In this document: positions 42,228 through 51,367 of the stretch, piece after piece | Position numbering within the stretch: the stretch's first letter is position 1 | Layout of the letters: the number at the start of each line of letters is the position of its first letter | From: Clostridium isatidis | Lineage (GTDB): Bacteria; Bacillota; Clostridia; Clostridiales; Clostridiaceae | Direction: 5' to 3' | Assembly: GCF_002285495.1 (NCBI RefSeq) | Contig: NZ_CP016786.1 | Location: forward strand, 2,122,001-2,186,000 | Length of the DNA stretch: 64,000 nucleotides | Made by a program: the position numbers and the translations under genes | Notes under the pieces: generated by a model | Told to the model about the DNA's origin: nothing | Seen by the model: only the letters and a program-made list of their open reading frames with translations | Database searches by the model: none

Positions 42228-43442
42228 TTATTGTAATTGGCTGATTCCTTCTTTTACTTGATCCACCATGTTTTGACCAGCTGTTTTAGCATCAACTTGG
42301 CCACTTGATAATAATTGTAAGTTATTATTAGCAGGTGTCCACATTGCTTGAATTTCTGGGATATTTGGCATTGGGTTAGCAGTTTTAGCTTGTTCCATAA
42401 ATGCCTTAGTATAAACATCATCTACAACATAATCCTTATCTACTGGTATTCTATGTCCAGTATTGTAAATAACATCTTGACCCTTAGCAATAAATTCTTC
42501 CATTAACTTCCAAGCACTTTCTTGATTCTTAGAATTTGCATTTACAAAACCAACTTGAACTCCCATTAATGGTTGAGGTGCCTTACCTTCTAAAGTAGGA
42601 AGTGGAATTATTTCAAAGTTTATTCCGCCATCCTTAGCAGTTTGAACATCCCATGGTCCAGAAATATAGAAGCCAGTTTTTCCCGCTGCAAAATCGCTCT
42701 TAGCTATATCAGAATTAATATCAGCAGCCATTAATTTATGTTTATTTACTAAATCGCTTAGGAATTGTAATCCCTTTACAGATCCATCATTTCCAAGCCC
42801 TATATCAGTTGGATCTAGTGTACCGTTATTATTTTTATATACATATCCACCATTAGCAGCTAAGAAGGCATATGAGAAATAGAAATTATTTATATCATAT
42901 TCAAATCCAACTTCCTTAGCCATTTCAACTAATTCTTCCATAGTAGCTGGGTTTGATTTTACTAAATCTTTATTAACAAATAAGGCAGTTGTTTCTTGAG
43001 CAAATGGAATAGCATATATCTTTCCATCTAAAGTTACAGAGTCAACTATTGCTTCTGAAGTATATTTATCAGCTGAAACTAATCCTGCAGGAACTTCTGC
43101 TGTTATGCCTGCTTTTTGATAAGTACCAAGGTTGTCATGTGGAACTCCTAAAATAATATCTGGACCATTGTCACTTTGTGCTGCTTGTATCATAGCTTGG
43201 AAATCACCTTGATCTTCAACAACAGTTACTTCAACATTATTTTCTTCTCCCCATGCTTTAGCTATCTTATCAAATTCTTCAACTTCTTCTGCTGATAAGT
43301 GTGACCAGACTGTAAGTGTTGTTTTCTCTCCACTTCCACCTCCATTACTATCTGTGCCAGATTTACCACCACATCCAACTAGTGATGTTGCAGCTAATGC
43401 ACCTGCAAGTACGACTGCTAATAATTTTGAACGTTTTCCCAT
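42228..43442 (-). CDS. malE: MalE-like maltodextrin-binding lipoprotein
   Basis: A 404-residue extracellular solute-binding protein (CUT1 type). Lipoprotein signal KLLAVVLAGALAATSLVGCG anchors it at Cys25. The mature domain has TLTVWSHLSAEEVEEFDKIA, PDIILGVPHDNLGTYQKAG, YAIPFAQETTALFVNKDLV and FYISGPWDVQTAKD, all typical of maltose/maltodextrin-binding proteins. First gene of the malEFG operon, with a promoter and the CGGTACCG site upstream. Confidence 0.94.
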   Translation of the reverse strand: MGKRSKLLAVVLAGALAATSLVGCGGKSGTDSNGGGSGEKTTLTVWSHLSAEEVEEFDKIAKAWGEENNVEVTVVEDQGDFQAMIQAAQSDNGPDIILGVPHDNLGTYQKAGITAEVPAGLVSADKYTSEAIVDSVTLDGKIYAIPFAQETTALFVNKDLVKSNPATMEELVEMAKEVGFEYDINNFYFSYAFLAANGGYVYKNNNGTLDPTDIGLGNDGSVKGLQFLSDLVNKHKLMAADINSDIAKSDFAAGKTGFYISGPWDVQTAKDGGINFEIIPLPTLEGKAPQPLMGVQVGFVNANSKNQESAWKLMEEFIAKGQDVIYNTGHRIPVDKDYVVDDVYTKAFMEQAKTANPMPNIPEIQAMWTPANNNLQLLSSGQVDAKTAGQNMVDQVKEGISQLQ

Positions 43443-43499
43443 AATAAATTCCTCCCATAATTTTTTGTTATATATTTTTTAACCCTTTATTAAGGTTTA

Positions 43500-43528
43500 T
43501 TAGCATAATTAATTTGTATTTTTTTACA
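43500..43528 (-). promoter_or_regulatory. Candidate malE promoter
   Basis: TGTAAA (43523-43528) and TGCTAA (43500-43505) on the minus strand, spaced by 17 bases. Confidence 0.5.
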
Positions 43529-43535
43529 GGCATCC

Positions 43536-43552
43536 TTTCCGGTACCGTTTTC
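43536..43552. promoter_or_regulatory. Candidate operator CGGTACCG upstream of malE
   Basis: The palindrome CGGTACCG (43540-43547), flanked by TTTC and TTTTC, lies just upstream of the putative malE -35. It is a possible LacI/MalR-family or PucR-type site. Its position suggests activation or a promoter other than the one assigned. Confidence 0.5.
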
Positions 43553-43560
43553 GACAAATC

Positions 43561-44508
43561 CTAAAAAATTTTGTTGAACTTCATTTCTCTCCAATAAAGA
43601 TATAGTATTTTAAATTCAACAGCATCATTAAAATTAGAAATATCATAATTAATTAATTTTTTTATTTTTTCAATTCTATAAAATAAGGTATTTCTATGGA
43701 TATATAGCTTGTCTGCTGATTCGCTTATTTTTAATCCTTCATTAAAAAATACTTCAATAGTTTTTATTAAATCTTCATCTAGCTTAGAAAACTTCTCATC
43801 ATATTCCTTAAAAATTCTATTTGCAAAGCTTTTATCTGAATTTCTAATAATTCTTTCTAATAATAATGAATTTTCCTTATAAACTTTAGATTCTAAATTG
43901 TATTTTAAACATATATCAATATTATTTTTTAATGTTTCAAACTTTTCTTTTAGTTCCTTATATTCTTCAATTTTACAGAAGCTTATATAACATTTTCTAC
44001 CAAATTCTTTTTCTAAAGCAGCATATATTTCATAAATATCTTTATCACTAACATCATTTTTACTTACAATAATTATATATTTATCTTGACTAACTAAAAT
44101 GCTATCATCATTAAAATATTCTTTCTGTAATAACTTTACAGCTTTTTGATTATCTTTTTCTAAATATATAAGAATTAATTTAAAGGGCTTGTACCTTATT
44201 ACTTCTTTAATAAGCTCTTCTGAAAATTCCTTTCCCTTAATTAAATCATTTATTATTTCTTCTCTGGATTTAACTGCATTTTTTAGTTCCTGCTCTAAAC
44301 AGTATTTTAATAAGTTCAAACAATGGCTGTAATTTTCATAAGTTTCTAAGGTTAGTTCTTCTGTTGGTATTTCTAATATACTGCTAATTATTCCTTTGCT
44401 TTTACCTTGCAAAAAATCTGCAATAACTGTACCATCCTTTTCGCTTATTTTGAAAGGAATCTGTATTTCATTTCGTATCTTATCAAAAGAATTCCTTAGA
44501 CCATACAT
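43561..44508 (-). CDS. PucR/CdaR-like transcriptional regulator
   Basis: A 315-residue regulator. The C-terminal PucR-type helix-turn-helix is clear: LIKTIEVFFNEGLKISESADKLYIHRNTLFYRIEKIKKL (residues ~245-285). The upstream region has a GGDEF-like or CdaR-type middle fold and no named sensor. It lies just upstream of malE, in the same direction, so it may control the maltodextrin operon. A cre-like palindrome precedes it. CdaR/PucR members often sense sugar diacids or purines, but the context here points to a sugar. Confidence 0.78.
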   Translation of the reverse strand: MYGLRNSFDKIRNEIQIPFKISEKDGTVIADFLQGKSKGIISSILEIPTEELTLETYENYSHCLNLLKYCLEQELKNAVKSREEIINDLIKGKEFSEELIKEVIRYKPFKLILIYLEKDNQKAVKLLQKEYFNDDSILVSQDKYIIIVSKNDVSDKDIYEIYAALEKEFGRKCYISFCKIEEYKELKEKFETLKNNIDICLKYNLESKVYKENSLLLERIIRNSDKSFANRIFKEYDEKFSKLDEDLIKTIEVFFNEGLKISESADKLYIHRNTLFYRIEKIKKLINYDISNFNDAVEFKILYLYWREMKFNKIF

Positions 44509-44536
44509 AATCTTCCCCCATAAAAGAATACTATTT

Positions 44537-44552
44537 TCGGAAACGTTTCCGA
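44537..44552. promoter_or_regulatory. cre-like 16-bp palindrome upstream of the PucR-type gene
   Basis: TCGGAAACGTTTCCGA is a perfect palindrome with the AACGTT core of catabolite-responsive elements and LacI-family operators. It lies ~30 bases before the start codon, so it could act as a CcpA roadblock or repressor site. Confidence 0.7.
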
Positions 44553-44704
44553 AACGTCGAGAAAAATATATAAATTAAATATATTATCTAAAAACATATT
44601 TAATTTATATTTAGATTATACATCTGTAATCGTTTTAATTCAATAGTTAAATTACACAAAAGAAATAATATTTTTTGTACAAACTTACAAGAATAAAAAT
44701 AAAA

Positions 44705-44743
44705 GGATAACATATCCAGATTTTATATCTTTCTATGTTATCC
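44705..44743 (-). terminator. Terminator of the PTS operon
   Basis: GGATAACATA (44705-44714) pairs with TATGTTATCC (44734-44743), followed by TTTTATTTTT on the minus strand, 18 bases after the IIA stop. Confidence 0.85.
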
Positions 44744-44760
44744 TAATGTAATTTTTTATT

Positions 44761-45081
44761 TTATTTGCTAATTGATTTAAGAGTCTTATTCATTTCAATT
44801 AACTCAATTGCAAGATCCTTTATTGTTTCTGCAGACATTAATTGGTCTTCTGCATGCATTATTATTAGAGAAAATTCTAATTTATCTCCTTCAGCCTCTT
44901 TAGTTATTAAACCTGCATGAGCATGATGTCCGTTAACTAAAAATTCTTTTGCTTCTTCAATCTTTTTTTCTGCATCTTCAAATTTAAAGGCTCTTGCATC
45001 TCTTATAGCTTCAATAGCTAAAGATTTTGCCATTCCTACGTTACTTATTATTTCAAATGCTACTAATTCTAGTTCGTTCAT
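44761..45081 (-). CDS. PTS lactose/cellobiose-type IIA component
   Basis: A 106-residue trimeric helical IIA protein (PTS Lac family). The phospho-accepting His is probably H76 in IMHAEDQLM, and the conserved GHHAHAGLITKEA block precedes it. It takes phosphate from HPr and gives it to IIB. Last gene of bglA-IIB-IIC-IIA; it starts 49 bases after IIC. Confidence 0.93.
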   Translation of the reverse strand: MNELELVAFEIISNVGMAKSLAIEAIRDARAFKFEDAEKKIEEAKEFLVNGHHAHAGLITKEAEGDKLEFSLIIMHAEDQLMSAETIKDLAIELIEMNKTLKSISK

Positions 45082-45130
45082 AAATTATCCCCTTAATTAA
45101 TAAATTATTTATTGTCTTATAACAGATTTA

Positions 45131-46459
45131 TTATACGCTTACGTTTGAATTTTCCGCTTCTGCTTGTTTTGCTGCTGCTTTATTAGATGCAATAACGAAA
45201 GGTGCATAAACAAGTGTACTAACTGCTAAACAAACAAATCCCATTACAAGTCCCATAATTTCTCCACCTGTTCCAAGGAAAGGAATTAATGGTCCTGGTG
45301 TTGTCCAAACAACTCCGTAAGCTATTGGTGGTATTATTTTTAATACAACGATTGCAAAGTAGCCAATTAATATGTTAATTACTGGTACTAATATAAATGG
45401 AATTACGAATATTGGATTTAAAACTATTGGTAATCCGAATACTACAGATTCATTAATATTGAATAATCCTGGTGCTATTGATAATTTTGCGATATCTCTT
45501 TGATCTCTAGCTTTAGAGAATATAAAGATTGCTATTAATAATCCAAGAGTCATTCCTGATCCACCATAGTTTGCAAATGCATCATTTAATGCCCATGTAT
45601 TTGGATAAGGAGCTCCCCATGCAGTTAAATTCTCTTGTACGTACTTTATGTTTGCTGCATTTGCTTCTGCGAACATTGTATCTCTAATAGCTGCAACTGT
45701 ATTAGGTCCATGAATACCCATGATCCATAATAAGTTTGAAACTATTGCTAATACAACTGTTGACCAAATGCTTGATCCAAGCTTAGTTAATGGAGCTTGT
45801 AGAACATTATATACTAATGTATGGATACCACCGCCATTTGTAACTTTTAATAATATGAAGTTTGCAATTGAGAAACCGATTGTTACTATCATAATTGGTA
45901 GTAAGATCTTAAATGTTCTTGCAACTGCAGGTGGCACTTGTTCTGGCATTTTGATTTCTAACTTTGGAGATTTAGAAAGTCTTGTTAAAACTTCACCAAC
46001 TATTAAACCTACTATAATTGCAACGAATAATCCTTGTGCACCTAAATATTGAGTTGATAGGTGACCAGCTTGCTCACTGTTTGGATAGATTATAAAGAAA
46101 ACAGAAAGAGCTGTTAAACCTGTTAATAGGTCGTCCCCACCCATTGTTCTTGAAAGGTTTCTAGCAATTAAAAATACTACTAAGATTGCTAAAATATCTG
46201 TAGAACCCTTTAAAACTGGTGAGAATATCGCTTGATAATCTGCTAAATTGGGAATTAAATCTCCTAAATGAATAAGTTTAGCAATAAAACCATTTGGATC
46301 TAGTAAAACGAAGTTTAGTAGGATCATTAGTGATCCAGCCATTGTTAGTGGAAATGTTAAGATAAATGCGTCTCTTATGGCACAAACATGCCTTTGAGCG
46401 TTTAGTTTGGTTGCTATTGGAACTAAGAATTTCTCAATAGCTCTTGAAAATGCTTCCAT
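45131..46459 (-). CDS. PTS cellobiose/beta-glucoside IIC component
   Basis: A 442-residue membrane component of the Lac-family PTS with about ten hydrophobic helices. It carries FLVPIATKLNAQRHVCAIRDAF at the N terminus, the GIHGPNTVAAIRDTMF region, and NINESVVFGLPIVLNPIFVIPF, the substrate-site block of the CelB family. It imports and phosphorylates a beta-linked disaccharide or aryl glucoside together with IIA and IIB. The adjacent GH1 gene fits beta-glucosides. Confidence 0.94.
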   Translation of the reverse strand: MEAFSRAIEKFLVPIATKLNAQRHVCAIRDAFILTFPLTMAGSLMILLNFVLLDPNGFIAKLIHLGDLIPNLADYQAIFSPVLKGSTDILAILVVFLIARNLSRTMGGDDLLTGLTALSVFFIIYPNSEQAGHLSTQYLGAQGLFVAIIVGLIVGEVLTRLSKSPKLEIKMPEQVPPAVARTFKILLPIMIVTIGFSIANFILLKVTNGGGIHTLVYNVLQAPLTKLGSSIWSTVVLAIVSNLLWIMGIHGPNTVAAIRDTMFAEANAANIKYVQENLTAWGAPYPNTWALNDAFANYGGSGMTLGLLIAIFIFSKARDQRDIAKLSIAPGLFNINESVVFGLPIVLNPIFVIPFILVPVINILIGYFAIVVLKIIPPIAYGVVWTTPGPLIPFLGTGGEIMGLVMGFVCLAVSTLVYAPFVIASNKAAAKQAEAENSNVSV

Positions 46460-46504
46460 AAATTTTCCCCCTTAAATATAATTTTTTATATAAATCTATT
46501 GATG

Positions 46505-46810
46505 TTATTCACCAATAGTTTTAATAACTTGTTCTAAAATAGCTTTTCCATTCATTGTTCCATAAAGCCTCATATCAATAACTTCAACTGGAACTCTTCC
46601 TTGAACTAAAGCATCAACTTGTGGTTTTTGGAATCTAACTTGTGGTCCTAAAAGTACCATATCTACTTTATCTATAACGCTTGCTGCCTCTGATACTGGT
46701 AAAGCATTTATTTCTATTTCAATACCTTTCTCTTGAGCTGCTGCTTTCATCTTATTTACTAATAAACTTGTTGACATACCCGCTGCACATACTAATAATA
46801 TATTTTTCAT
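46505..46810 (-). CDS. PTS cellobiose/beta-glucoside IIB component, copy 1
   Basis: A 101-residue cytosolic IIB protein. The phosphocysteine is in ILLVCAAGMSTSLLV (Cys8). It transfers phosphate from IIA to the incoming sugar through IIC. It lies 45 bases before IIC and 62 bases after bglA in one operon. It is about 80% identical to the orphan copy at 48586. Confidence 0.94.
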   Translation of the reverse strand: MKNILLVCAAGMSTSLLVNKMKAAAQEKGIEIEINALPVSEAASVIDKVDMVLLGPQVRFQKPQVDALVQGRVPVEVIDMRLYGTMNGKAILEQVIKTIGE

Positions 46811-46872
46811 AATTATTTCCTCCTAAAATTATTATTTATTATTATAAATTCATTCCTTACCTAAGCTAACGA

Positions 46873-48312
46873 TTACAATTCCTCGCCATTTGTCTCTATA
46901 ACCTTCTTATACCAATAAAAACTTTTCTTTTTTATTCTTCTTAAAGTTCTCAGACCTTCTTCATCCCTATCAACATATACAAAGCCATATCTTTTTCTAT
47001 ATCCATTTAACCAGCTTAATAAATCTGTAAAGGACCATGTACAATATCCTAAAAGTTCTACCCCATCAGTTATTGACTGCTTGCAAGCTAAGATATGATC
47101 TCTTATATAGTTAATTCTATAGTCGTCATTTATGATATCTCCTGGCTCAACCTTGTCAAACTCTCCAAGACCGTTTTCAGTAACCAGAATTGGCAGTCTA
47201 TATCTGCTATTTAATCTTCTTATACCTATTCTTAAACCCGTAGGATCTATTTCCCAATCCCAATTAGTTCTTTCTAAATAAGGATTTTTTATTGTTTTAA
47301 ATAGACCAGGCATTCCATAATCTTCTGATGTTCCTTTTTTACCTGATGTATTTATTTTTTCAAAATTACCTATACCATCTAGAGGATTTTTTTCTACTGT
47401 TTCAGAACGATAATAATTAATTCCTATAAAATCAGGCTTTCCTCTTTCAAGTAATTCTAAATCACCATCTTCAATTTCAGGTGCCGTTCCTCTTTTTTCA
47501 TAGGTACTATAAGCATAAGATGGGTAATGGCCAAAACAATAAACATCTAACCACCAATGACAATTTATATCTTCTGCATTTTCTCTTGCTAGAATATCTT
47601 CTGGCTTGCAGGTATGTGCATAGTTTGGAGTTAAAGCAAAGCTTGGTCCTATCATTCCATTTGAAACACATTTTCTAAAAGATTCGATAGCTTTTGCATT
47701 TGCTAAGCTGGCAATATGATTTGCCTTAAGCATCCTTTTTTCATCCATCACACCAGGTGGATGTATTCCTAGCTTATACCCTAAAAGCATAAATACATTT
47801 TGTTCATTCATAGTTACCCAGTATTTAACTCTATCACCATATCTTTTATAAAGAGTTATGCAATAATTATTAAAGTCGTCTATTATCTCTCTGGATTCCC
47901 AACCTCCATAAAGATCTTGAAGGGCTTTTGGTAAATCCCAATGATAGATTGTTATTATTGGCTTAATATCGTTTGCAATTAACTCATCTATTAACTTATC
48001 ATAAAATTCTAAACCCTTTTCATTTACCTCGCCTCTGCCTTTTGGATAAATCCTACTCCAGGAAATTGAAAATCTATATGCTTTCAAGCCCATTTCTTTC
48101 ATTAAGGCTACATCTTCTTTAAATCTATGGTAAAAATCCACGGCAATTTTCCCATTGGTATTTTTATAGGTTTTACCAGGAATTTCACTAAATTCATCCC
48201 AGATGCTTGGACCTTTTCCATCCTCATCATAAGCTCCTTCAACTTGATATGCTGCAGAAGCACTTCCCCATAAAAAACCATCTTTAAATTTATCTAGTTT
48301 TTCATGTATCAA
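46873..48312 (-). CDS. GH1 6-phospho-beta-glucosidase (1)
   Basis: A 479-residue glycoside hydrolase family 1 enzyme that splits phosphorylated cellobiose or aryl glucosides made by the PTS. FLWGSASAAYQVEGAYDEDGKG opens the barrel; the acid/base Glu is in VTMNEQN (an NEQ rather than NEP variant, also seen in phospho-beta-glucosidases) and the nucleophile in LVTENGLGEFD. The start is a TTG seven bases after AGGAGG. First gene of the PTS operon, with a promoter at 48343-48370. Confidence 0.93.
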   Translation of the reverse strand: MIHEKLDKFKDGFLWGSASAAYQVEGAYDEDGKGPSIWDEFSEIPGKTYKNTNGKIAVDFYHRFKEDVALMKEMGLKAYRFSISWSRIYPKGRGEVNEKGLEFYDKLIDELIANDIKPIITIYHWDLPKALQDLYGGWESREIIDDFNNYCITLYKRYGDRVKYWVTMNEQNVFMLLGYKLGIHPPGVMDEKRMLKANHIASLANAKAIESFRKCVSNGMIGPSFALTPNYAHTCKPEDILARENAEDINCHWWLDVYCFGHYPSYAYSTYEKRGTAPEIEDGDLELLERGKPDFIGINYYRSETVEKNPLDGIGNFEKINTSGKKGTSEDYGMPGLFKTIKNPYLERTNWDWEIDPTGLRIGIRRLNSRYRLPILVTENGLGEFDKVEPGDIINDDYRINYIRDHILACKQSITDGVELLGYCTWSFTDLLSWLNGYRKRYGFVYVDRDEEGLRTLRRIKKKSFYWYKKVIETNGEEL

Positions 48313-48342
48313 GGTTTTTCCTCCTCTCTGTCTTATGTGTTA

Positions 48343-48370
48343 ATTATATACTAAAGTTTTATCCTTGTAA
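48343..48370 (-). promoter_or_regulatory. Promoter of the bglA-PTS operon
   Basis: TTACAA (48365-48370) and TATAAT (48343-48348) on the minus strand, 16-base spacer. Upstream (to 48475) GTTAC recurs three times; it may be a regulator site but I cannot assign it. Confidence 0.6.
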
Positions 48371-48522
48371 CCATTTTCACCCCTTAAAAAAACAGGGCTT
48401 GAAGATTTAAAATTTGTTACCTATTAGTTACAATCTGTTTTTTATATCTGTTACTAAATCACCTAAAATTAGGCTTTCATAGAAATTAAATATAAAAAAT
48501 CACTAAACTAAAAAAAACAAAA

Positions 48523-48561
48523 ATGGAACTATAATACAAATTTCTTGTAATATAGTTCCAT
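48523..48561 (-). terminator. Terminator of the orphan IIB gene
   Basis: ATGGAACTATAATACAA and TTGTAATATAGTTCCAT form a long stem (one mismatch) followed by TTTTTGTTTTTTT on the minus strand. Confidence 0.85.
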
Positions 48562-48585
48562 AAATATAAAACTTTTATTAAATTC

Positions 48586-48891
48586 TTATACTCCTAAAAC
48601 TTCTAATACATGTTCTAATATTGCTTTTCCATTCATTGTTCCATATAATCTCATATCTATAACCTCAACTGGAATTCTTCCATTTACCATGGCATCAACT
48701 TGAGGCTTTTGAAATCTTACTTGTGGTCCTAAAAGAACAATATCTACCTCATCTATTACTCTTGAACATTCAGATACTGGAAGTGCATCTATATTAATTT
48801 CAATTCCCTTTTCCTTCGCTGCCGCTTTCATTTTATTTACTAATAAACTTGTTGACATACCTGCTGCACATACTAATAATATTCTTTTCAT
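48586..48891 (-). CDS. PTS cellobiose/beta-glucoside IIB component, orphan copy 2
   Basis: A 101-residue close paralogue of the IIB at 46505, with the same phosphocysteine motif VCAAGMSTSLLV and unchanged C-terminal block MRLYGTMNGKAILEHV. It stands alone, with its own promoter, cre-like site and terminator, and no IIC beside it. It could pair with the nearby IIC under other conditions or act with the second GH1 enzyme. Confidence 0.93.
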   Translation of the reverse strand: MKRILLVCAAGMSTSLLVNKMKAAAKEKGIEINIDALPVSECSRVIDEVDIVLLGPQVRFQKPQVDAMVNGRIPVEVIDMRLYGTMNGKAILEHVLEVLGV

Positions 48892-48963
48892 ACTATTCCC
48901 CCCTAATATAAATTATAAATAATTTAATAAATATTCTTATATAATATATTACTTTATAATTTA

Positions 48964-48991
48964 ATTATATTACAAAAATAAATTTAGTAAA
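48964..48991 (-). promoter_or_regulatory. Promoter of the orphan IIB gene
   Basis: TTTACT (48986-48991) and TATAAT (48964-48969) on the minus strand, 16-base spacer; the -35 lies within the cre-like site. Confidence 0.65.
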
Positions 48992-48999
48992 CATTTACA
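48986..48999. promoter_or_regulatory. cre-like site over the orphan IIB promoter
   Basis: On the minus strand TGTAAATGTTTACT matches the catabolite-responsive consensus (TGWAANCGNTNNCA-type) apart from the central C and the last base. It overlaps the -35, which fits CcpA repression. Confidence 0.5.
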
Positions 49000-49083
49000 C
49001 GGATTTTCATTGCTTTATTTTAGTTTATATAATCAATATTTTTCATGCTTAAAATATATGTAGTAAAAATCAAAAAACAATAC

Positions 49084-49809
49084 TTATTTATAATTTCTAT
49101 ATAATCTCCTGCCTATTGCCTCAAGAATATATAATACAGGTATTTGAGTTGTAATATCATAATTTCCTATTTTCTCTTGCTGTACATAATAACTAATATT
49201 TAAATCTGAAATTTTAGCTAAAGTTGAATTTTCATTATTTGTAATGCTTATTATTTTGCTGCCTTTTTGCTTTAATTTATTTATATTATCTATAACTTCT
49301 GAAGTTTCACCTGATACTGAAATTGCAATACATATATAATTTTCTGAAGTATCTACTGGTAAGGGATAAAAAGGATCATCAATATATATTGATCTTTTGC
49401 CTATTACTGAAAAATACCTTGCAGCATATTTAGATAAAATACCTGAAAAACCAATACCTACAAAAATAATATTTTCAGCTTTATTAATTTCATTGCATAC
49501 TTTGTTTAGCTTATAATTATACTCTTCTGACTGGGACTTTTTTAAAAAATCTATTATCATAGATGTATTATCAGTCAATTCTCTTCTGTTTGATTCTTCT
49601 AGATACATTTTAAATTTTAATTTAAATTCTGTGAATCCTTCACAATCTAGCTTTTTGCAAAATCTAAGAATAGTAGTGGTTGAAACATGAGCTTCATTGG
49701 CTAACTCCCTGATTCTCATATAAACAACTTTCTCACTATTCTTCATTATATAGTTATAAAGTGACAATTCTAATTCATTTAAACTTTGTATCTTATTATA
49801 GCTAAACAT
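49084..49809 (-). CDS. RpiR-family regulator (HTH plus SIS domain)
   Basis: A 241-residue regulator. Residues ~1-75 hold the RpiR helix-turn-helix (MRIRELANEAHVSTTTILRFCKKL) and ~105-230 a sugar-isomerase (SIS) domain (NIIFVGIGFSGILSKYAARYF, ICIAISVSGETSEVIDNINK) that binds phosphosugars. It follows the second GH1 gene by 93 bases, with a weak hairpin between, and likely controls that operon and perhaps the neighbouring PTS genes. Ligand probably a phospho-beta-glucoside or glucose 6-phosphate (inference). Confidence 0.88.
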   Translation of the reverse strand: MFSYNKIQSLNELELSLYNYIMKNSEKVVYMRIRELANEAHVSTTTILRFCKKLDCEGFTEFKLKFKMYLEESNRRELTDNTSMIIDFLKKSQSEEYNYKLNKVCNEINKAENIIFVGIGFSGILSKYAARYFSVIGKRSIYIDDPFYPLPVDTSENYICIAISVSGETSEVIDNINKLKQKGSKIISITNNENSTLAKISDLNISYYVQQEKIGNYDITTQIPVLYILEAIGRRLYRNYK

Positions 49810-49868
49810 TTCTAATCTCCTTTACTCAATTTATAAATAGACCTAAGAGCCTATTTATTGTCTTAAAA

Positions 49869-49894
49869 GGCTGAAATCAATTAAGACTTCAGCC
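49869..49894 (-). terminator. Weak terminator between GH1 (2) and rpiR
   Basis: GGCTGAA (49869-49875) and TTCAGCC (49888-49894) with a short TTTT on the minus strand. Partial read-through into the regulator gene is plausible. Confidence 0.55.
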
Positions 49895-49902
49895 CCATTA
49901 AA

Positions 49903-51309
49903 TTATATCTCTTCTCCCCTTGTTTCAATAACATGTTTATACCAATAATAGGATGCCTTTTTCTTTCTTTCTAAATTATTATTATGGTCAACATATATAA
50001 ATCCATACTGCTTTTTATATCCATTTAACCAGCTTAATAAATCTATAGCAGACCATGCATAATAACCTTTTATATTTACACCTTCTTTTATAGCATCTTT
50101 TACTGCTCTTAAGTGTTTTTCAATAAACTTAATTCTTGGTATATCTACTACTTCCCCCTCTATAATTGGGTCTTCGTCTCCTAGTCCATTTTCTGTTATA
50201 TATATTTTAACATCGCCATATCTTTCTTTTAATAGCTTTAAACCATCTAAGAAACCTTCAGGTGATATTTCCCATCCCCATTTAGTATATACTTTATCAT
50301 CCATTCGTACTGTTTTATATACTCCATCGAAGGAAGGATTTCCAGGTGAACCAGTTGAATTTTCTCTAGTTCTTTCTACATTTTCTTGAACATCATTTTT
50401 CATAACTCTTTGTGGCTGATAATAGTTTAATCCTATAAAATCATTTTTATCAGCATTTCTTCTTATTATTTCTAATTCTTCAGCTGTCCAATCTATTTTA
50501 ACTCCAAGCTTTTCAATATGATCTACAACATATTTTGGATACTCTCCCTTAAGAATTGGATCATAGTACCAATAAGTATCTAAATTTCTTGCATGTTCTG
50601 TTGCTTTAATATTTTCTTCCTTATCATCAACACTGAAGGCTGGTGAATATACATGAGTTATTCCTATTTCTCCATATTGTTTCAAGGATTTGTATAGCTC
50701 AACAGATTTAGCATGAGCTAGGAAAACATTATGAGTAGCTTGGAAATATTTATTCTTATCTCCTACGATTGCTGGTGGATGAGCCCCTGCTAAATATCCT
50801 AAGCCACAAAATACTACTGTTTCATTAAAAGTAATCCAATGCTTTACTCTATCTCCAAAAGCTTTAAAACATGTTTCTGCATAATTAACGAAGGCATCAA
50901 TAGTTGCTTTATTTGTCCATCCACCTTTTTCTTCTAATACTTGAGGCATGTCCCAATGATAAAGTGTAACAAATGGTACAATACCATACTTTAAGCATTC
51001 ATTAATTACATTATTATAAAATTCTATTCCCTTTGGATTTACTTCACCAGTTCCATTTGGTATAATTCTTGGCCATGATATAGAAAATCTATAAGATTCT
51101 AATCCCATATCAGCCATAAGCTTAATATCTTCTTTATATCTATGGTAATGGTCTACTGCTACATCACCATTTGTTCCTTCAAAAGTTTTTCCAGGTATTT
51201 TAGAAAATACATCCCAGTTTGAAATACCTTTTCCATCTTCATTCCATGCACCTTCAACTTGATAGGCTGCAGTTGCTGCTCCAAATAAAAAGTCCTTTGC
51301 AAATTTCAT
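49903..51309 (-). CDS. GH1 beta-glucosidase or 6-phospho-beta-glucosidase (2)
   Basis: A 468-residue GH1 enzyme. It opens with FLFGAATAAYQVEGAWNEDGKG; the acid/base Glu is in ITFNETV and the nucleophile in IYITENGLGDED. It differs enough from the GH1 at 46873 to be an old paralogue rather than a recent copy. Its preference for phosphorylated or free sugars cannot be settled by eye; neighbours (PTS IIB, RpiR) favour a phosphorylated substrate. ATG after TTGGAGGAG. Confidence 0.92.
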   Translation of the reverse strand: MKFAKDFLFGAATAAYQVEGAWNEDGKGISNWDVFSKIPGKTFEGTNGDVAVDHYHRYKEDIKLMADMGLESYRFSISWPRIIPNGTGEVNPKGIEFYNNVINECLKYGIVPFVTLYHWDMPQVLEEKGGWTNKATIDAFVNYAETCFKAFGDRVKHWITFNETVVFCGLGYLAGAHPPAIVGDKNKYFQATHNVFLAHAKSVELYKSLKQYGEIGITHVYSPAFSVDDKEENIKATEHARNLDTYWYYDPILKGEYPKYVVDHIEKLGVKIDWTAEELEIIRRNADKNDFIGLNYYQPQRVMKNDVQENVERTRENSTGSPGNPSFDGVYKTVRMDDKVYTKWGWEISPEGFLDGLKLLKERYGDVKIYITENGLGDEDPIIEGEVVDIPRIKFIEKHLRAVKDAIKEGVNIKGYYAWSAIDLLSWLNGYKKQYGFIYVDHNNNLERKKKASYYWYKHVIETRGEEI

Positions 51310-51367
51310 TTCTACTCCTCCAATTTATAAAAATAAGTTAATTTATTTAGCAGTATTACCAATGCTT

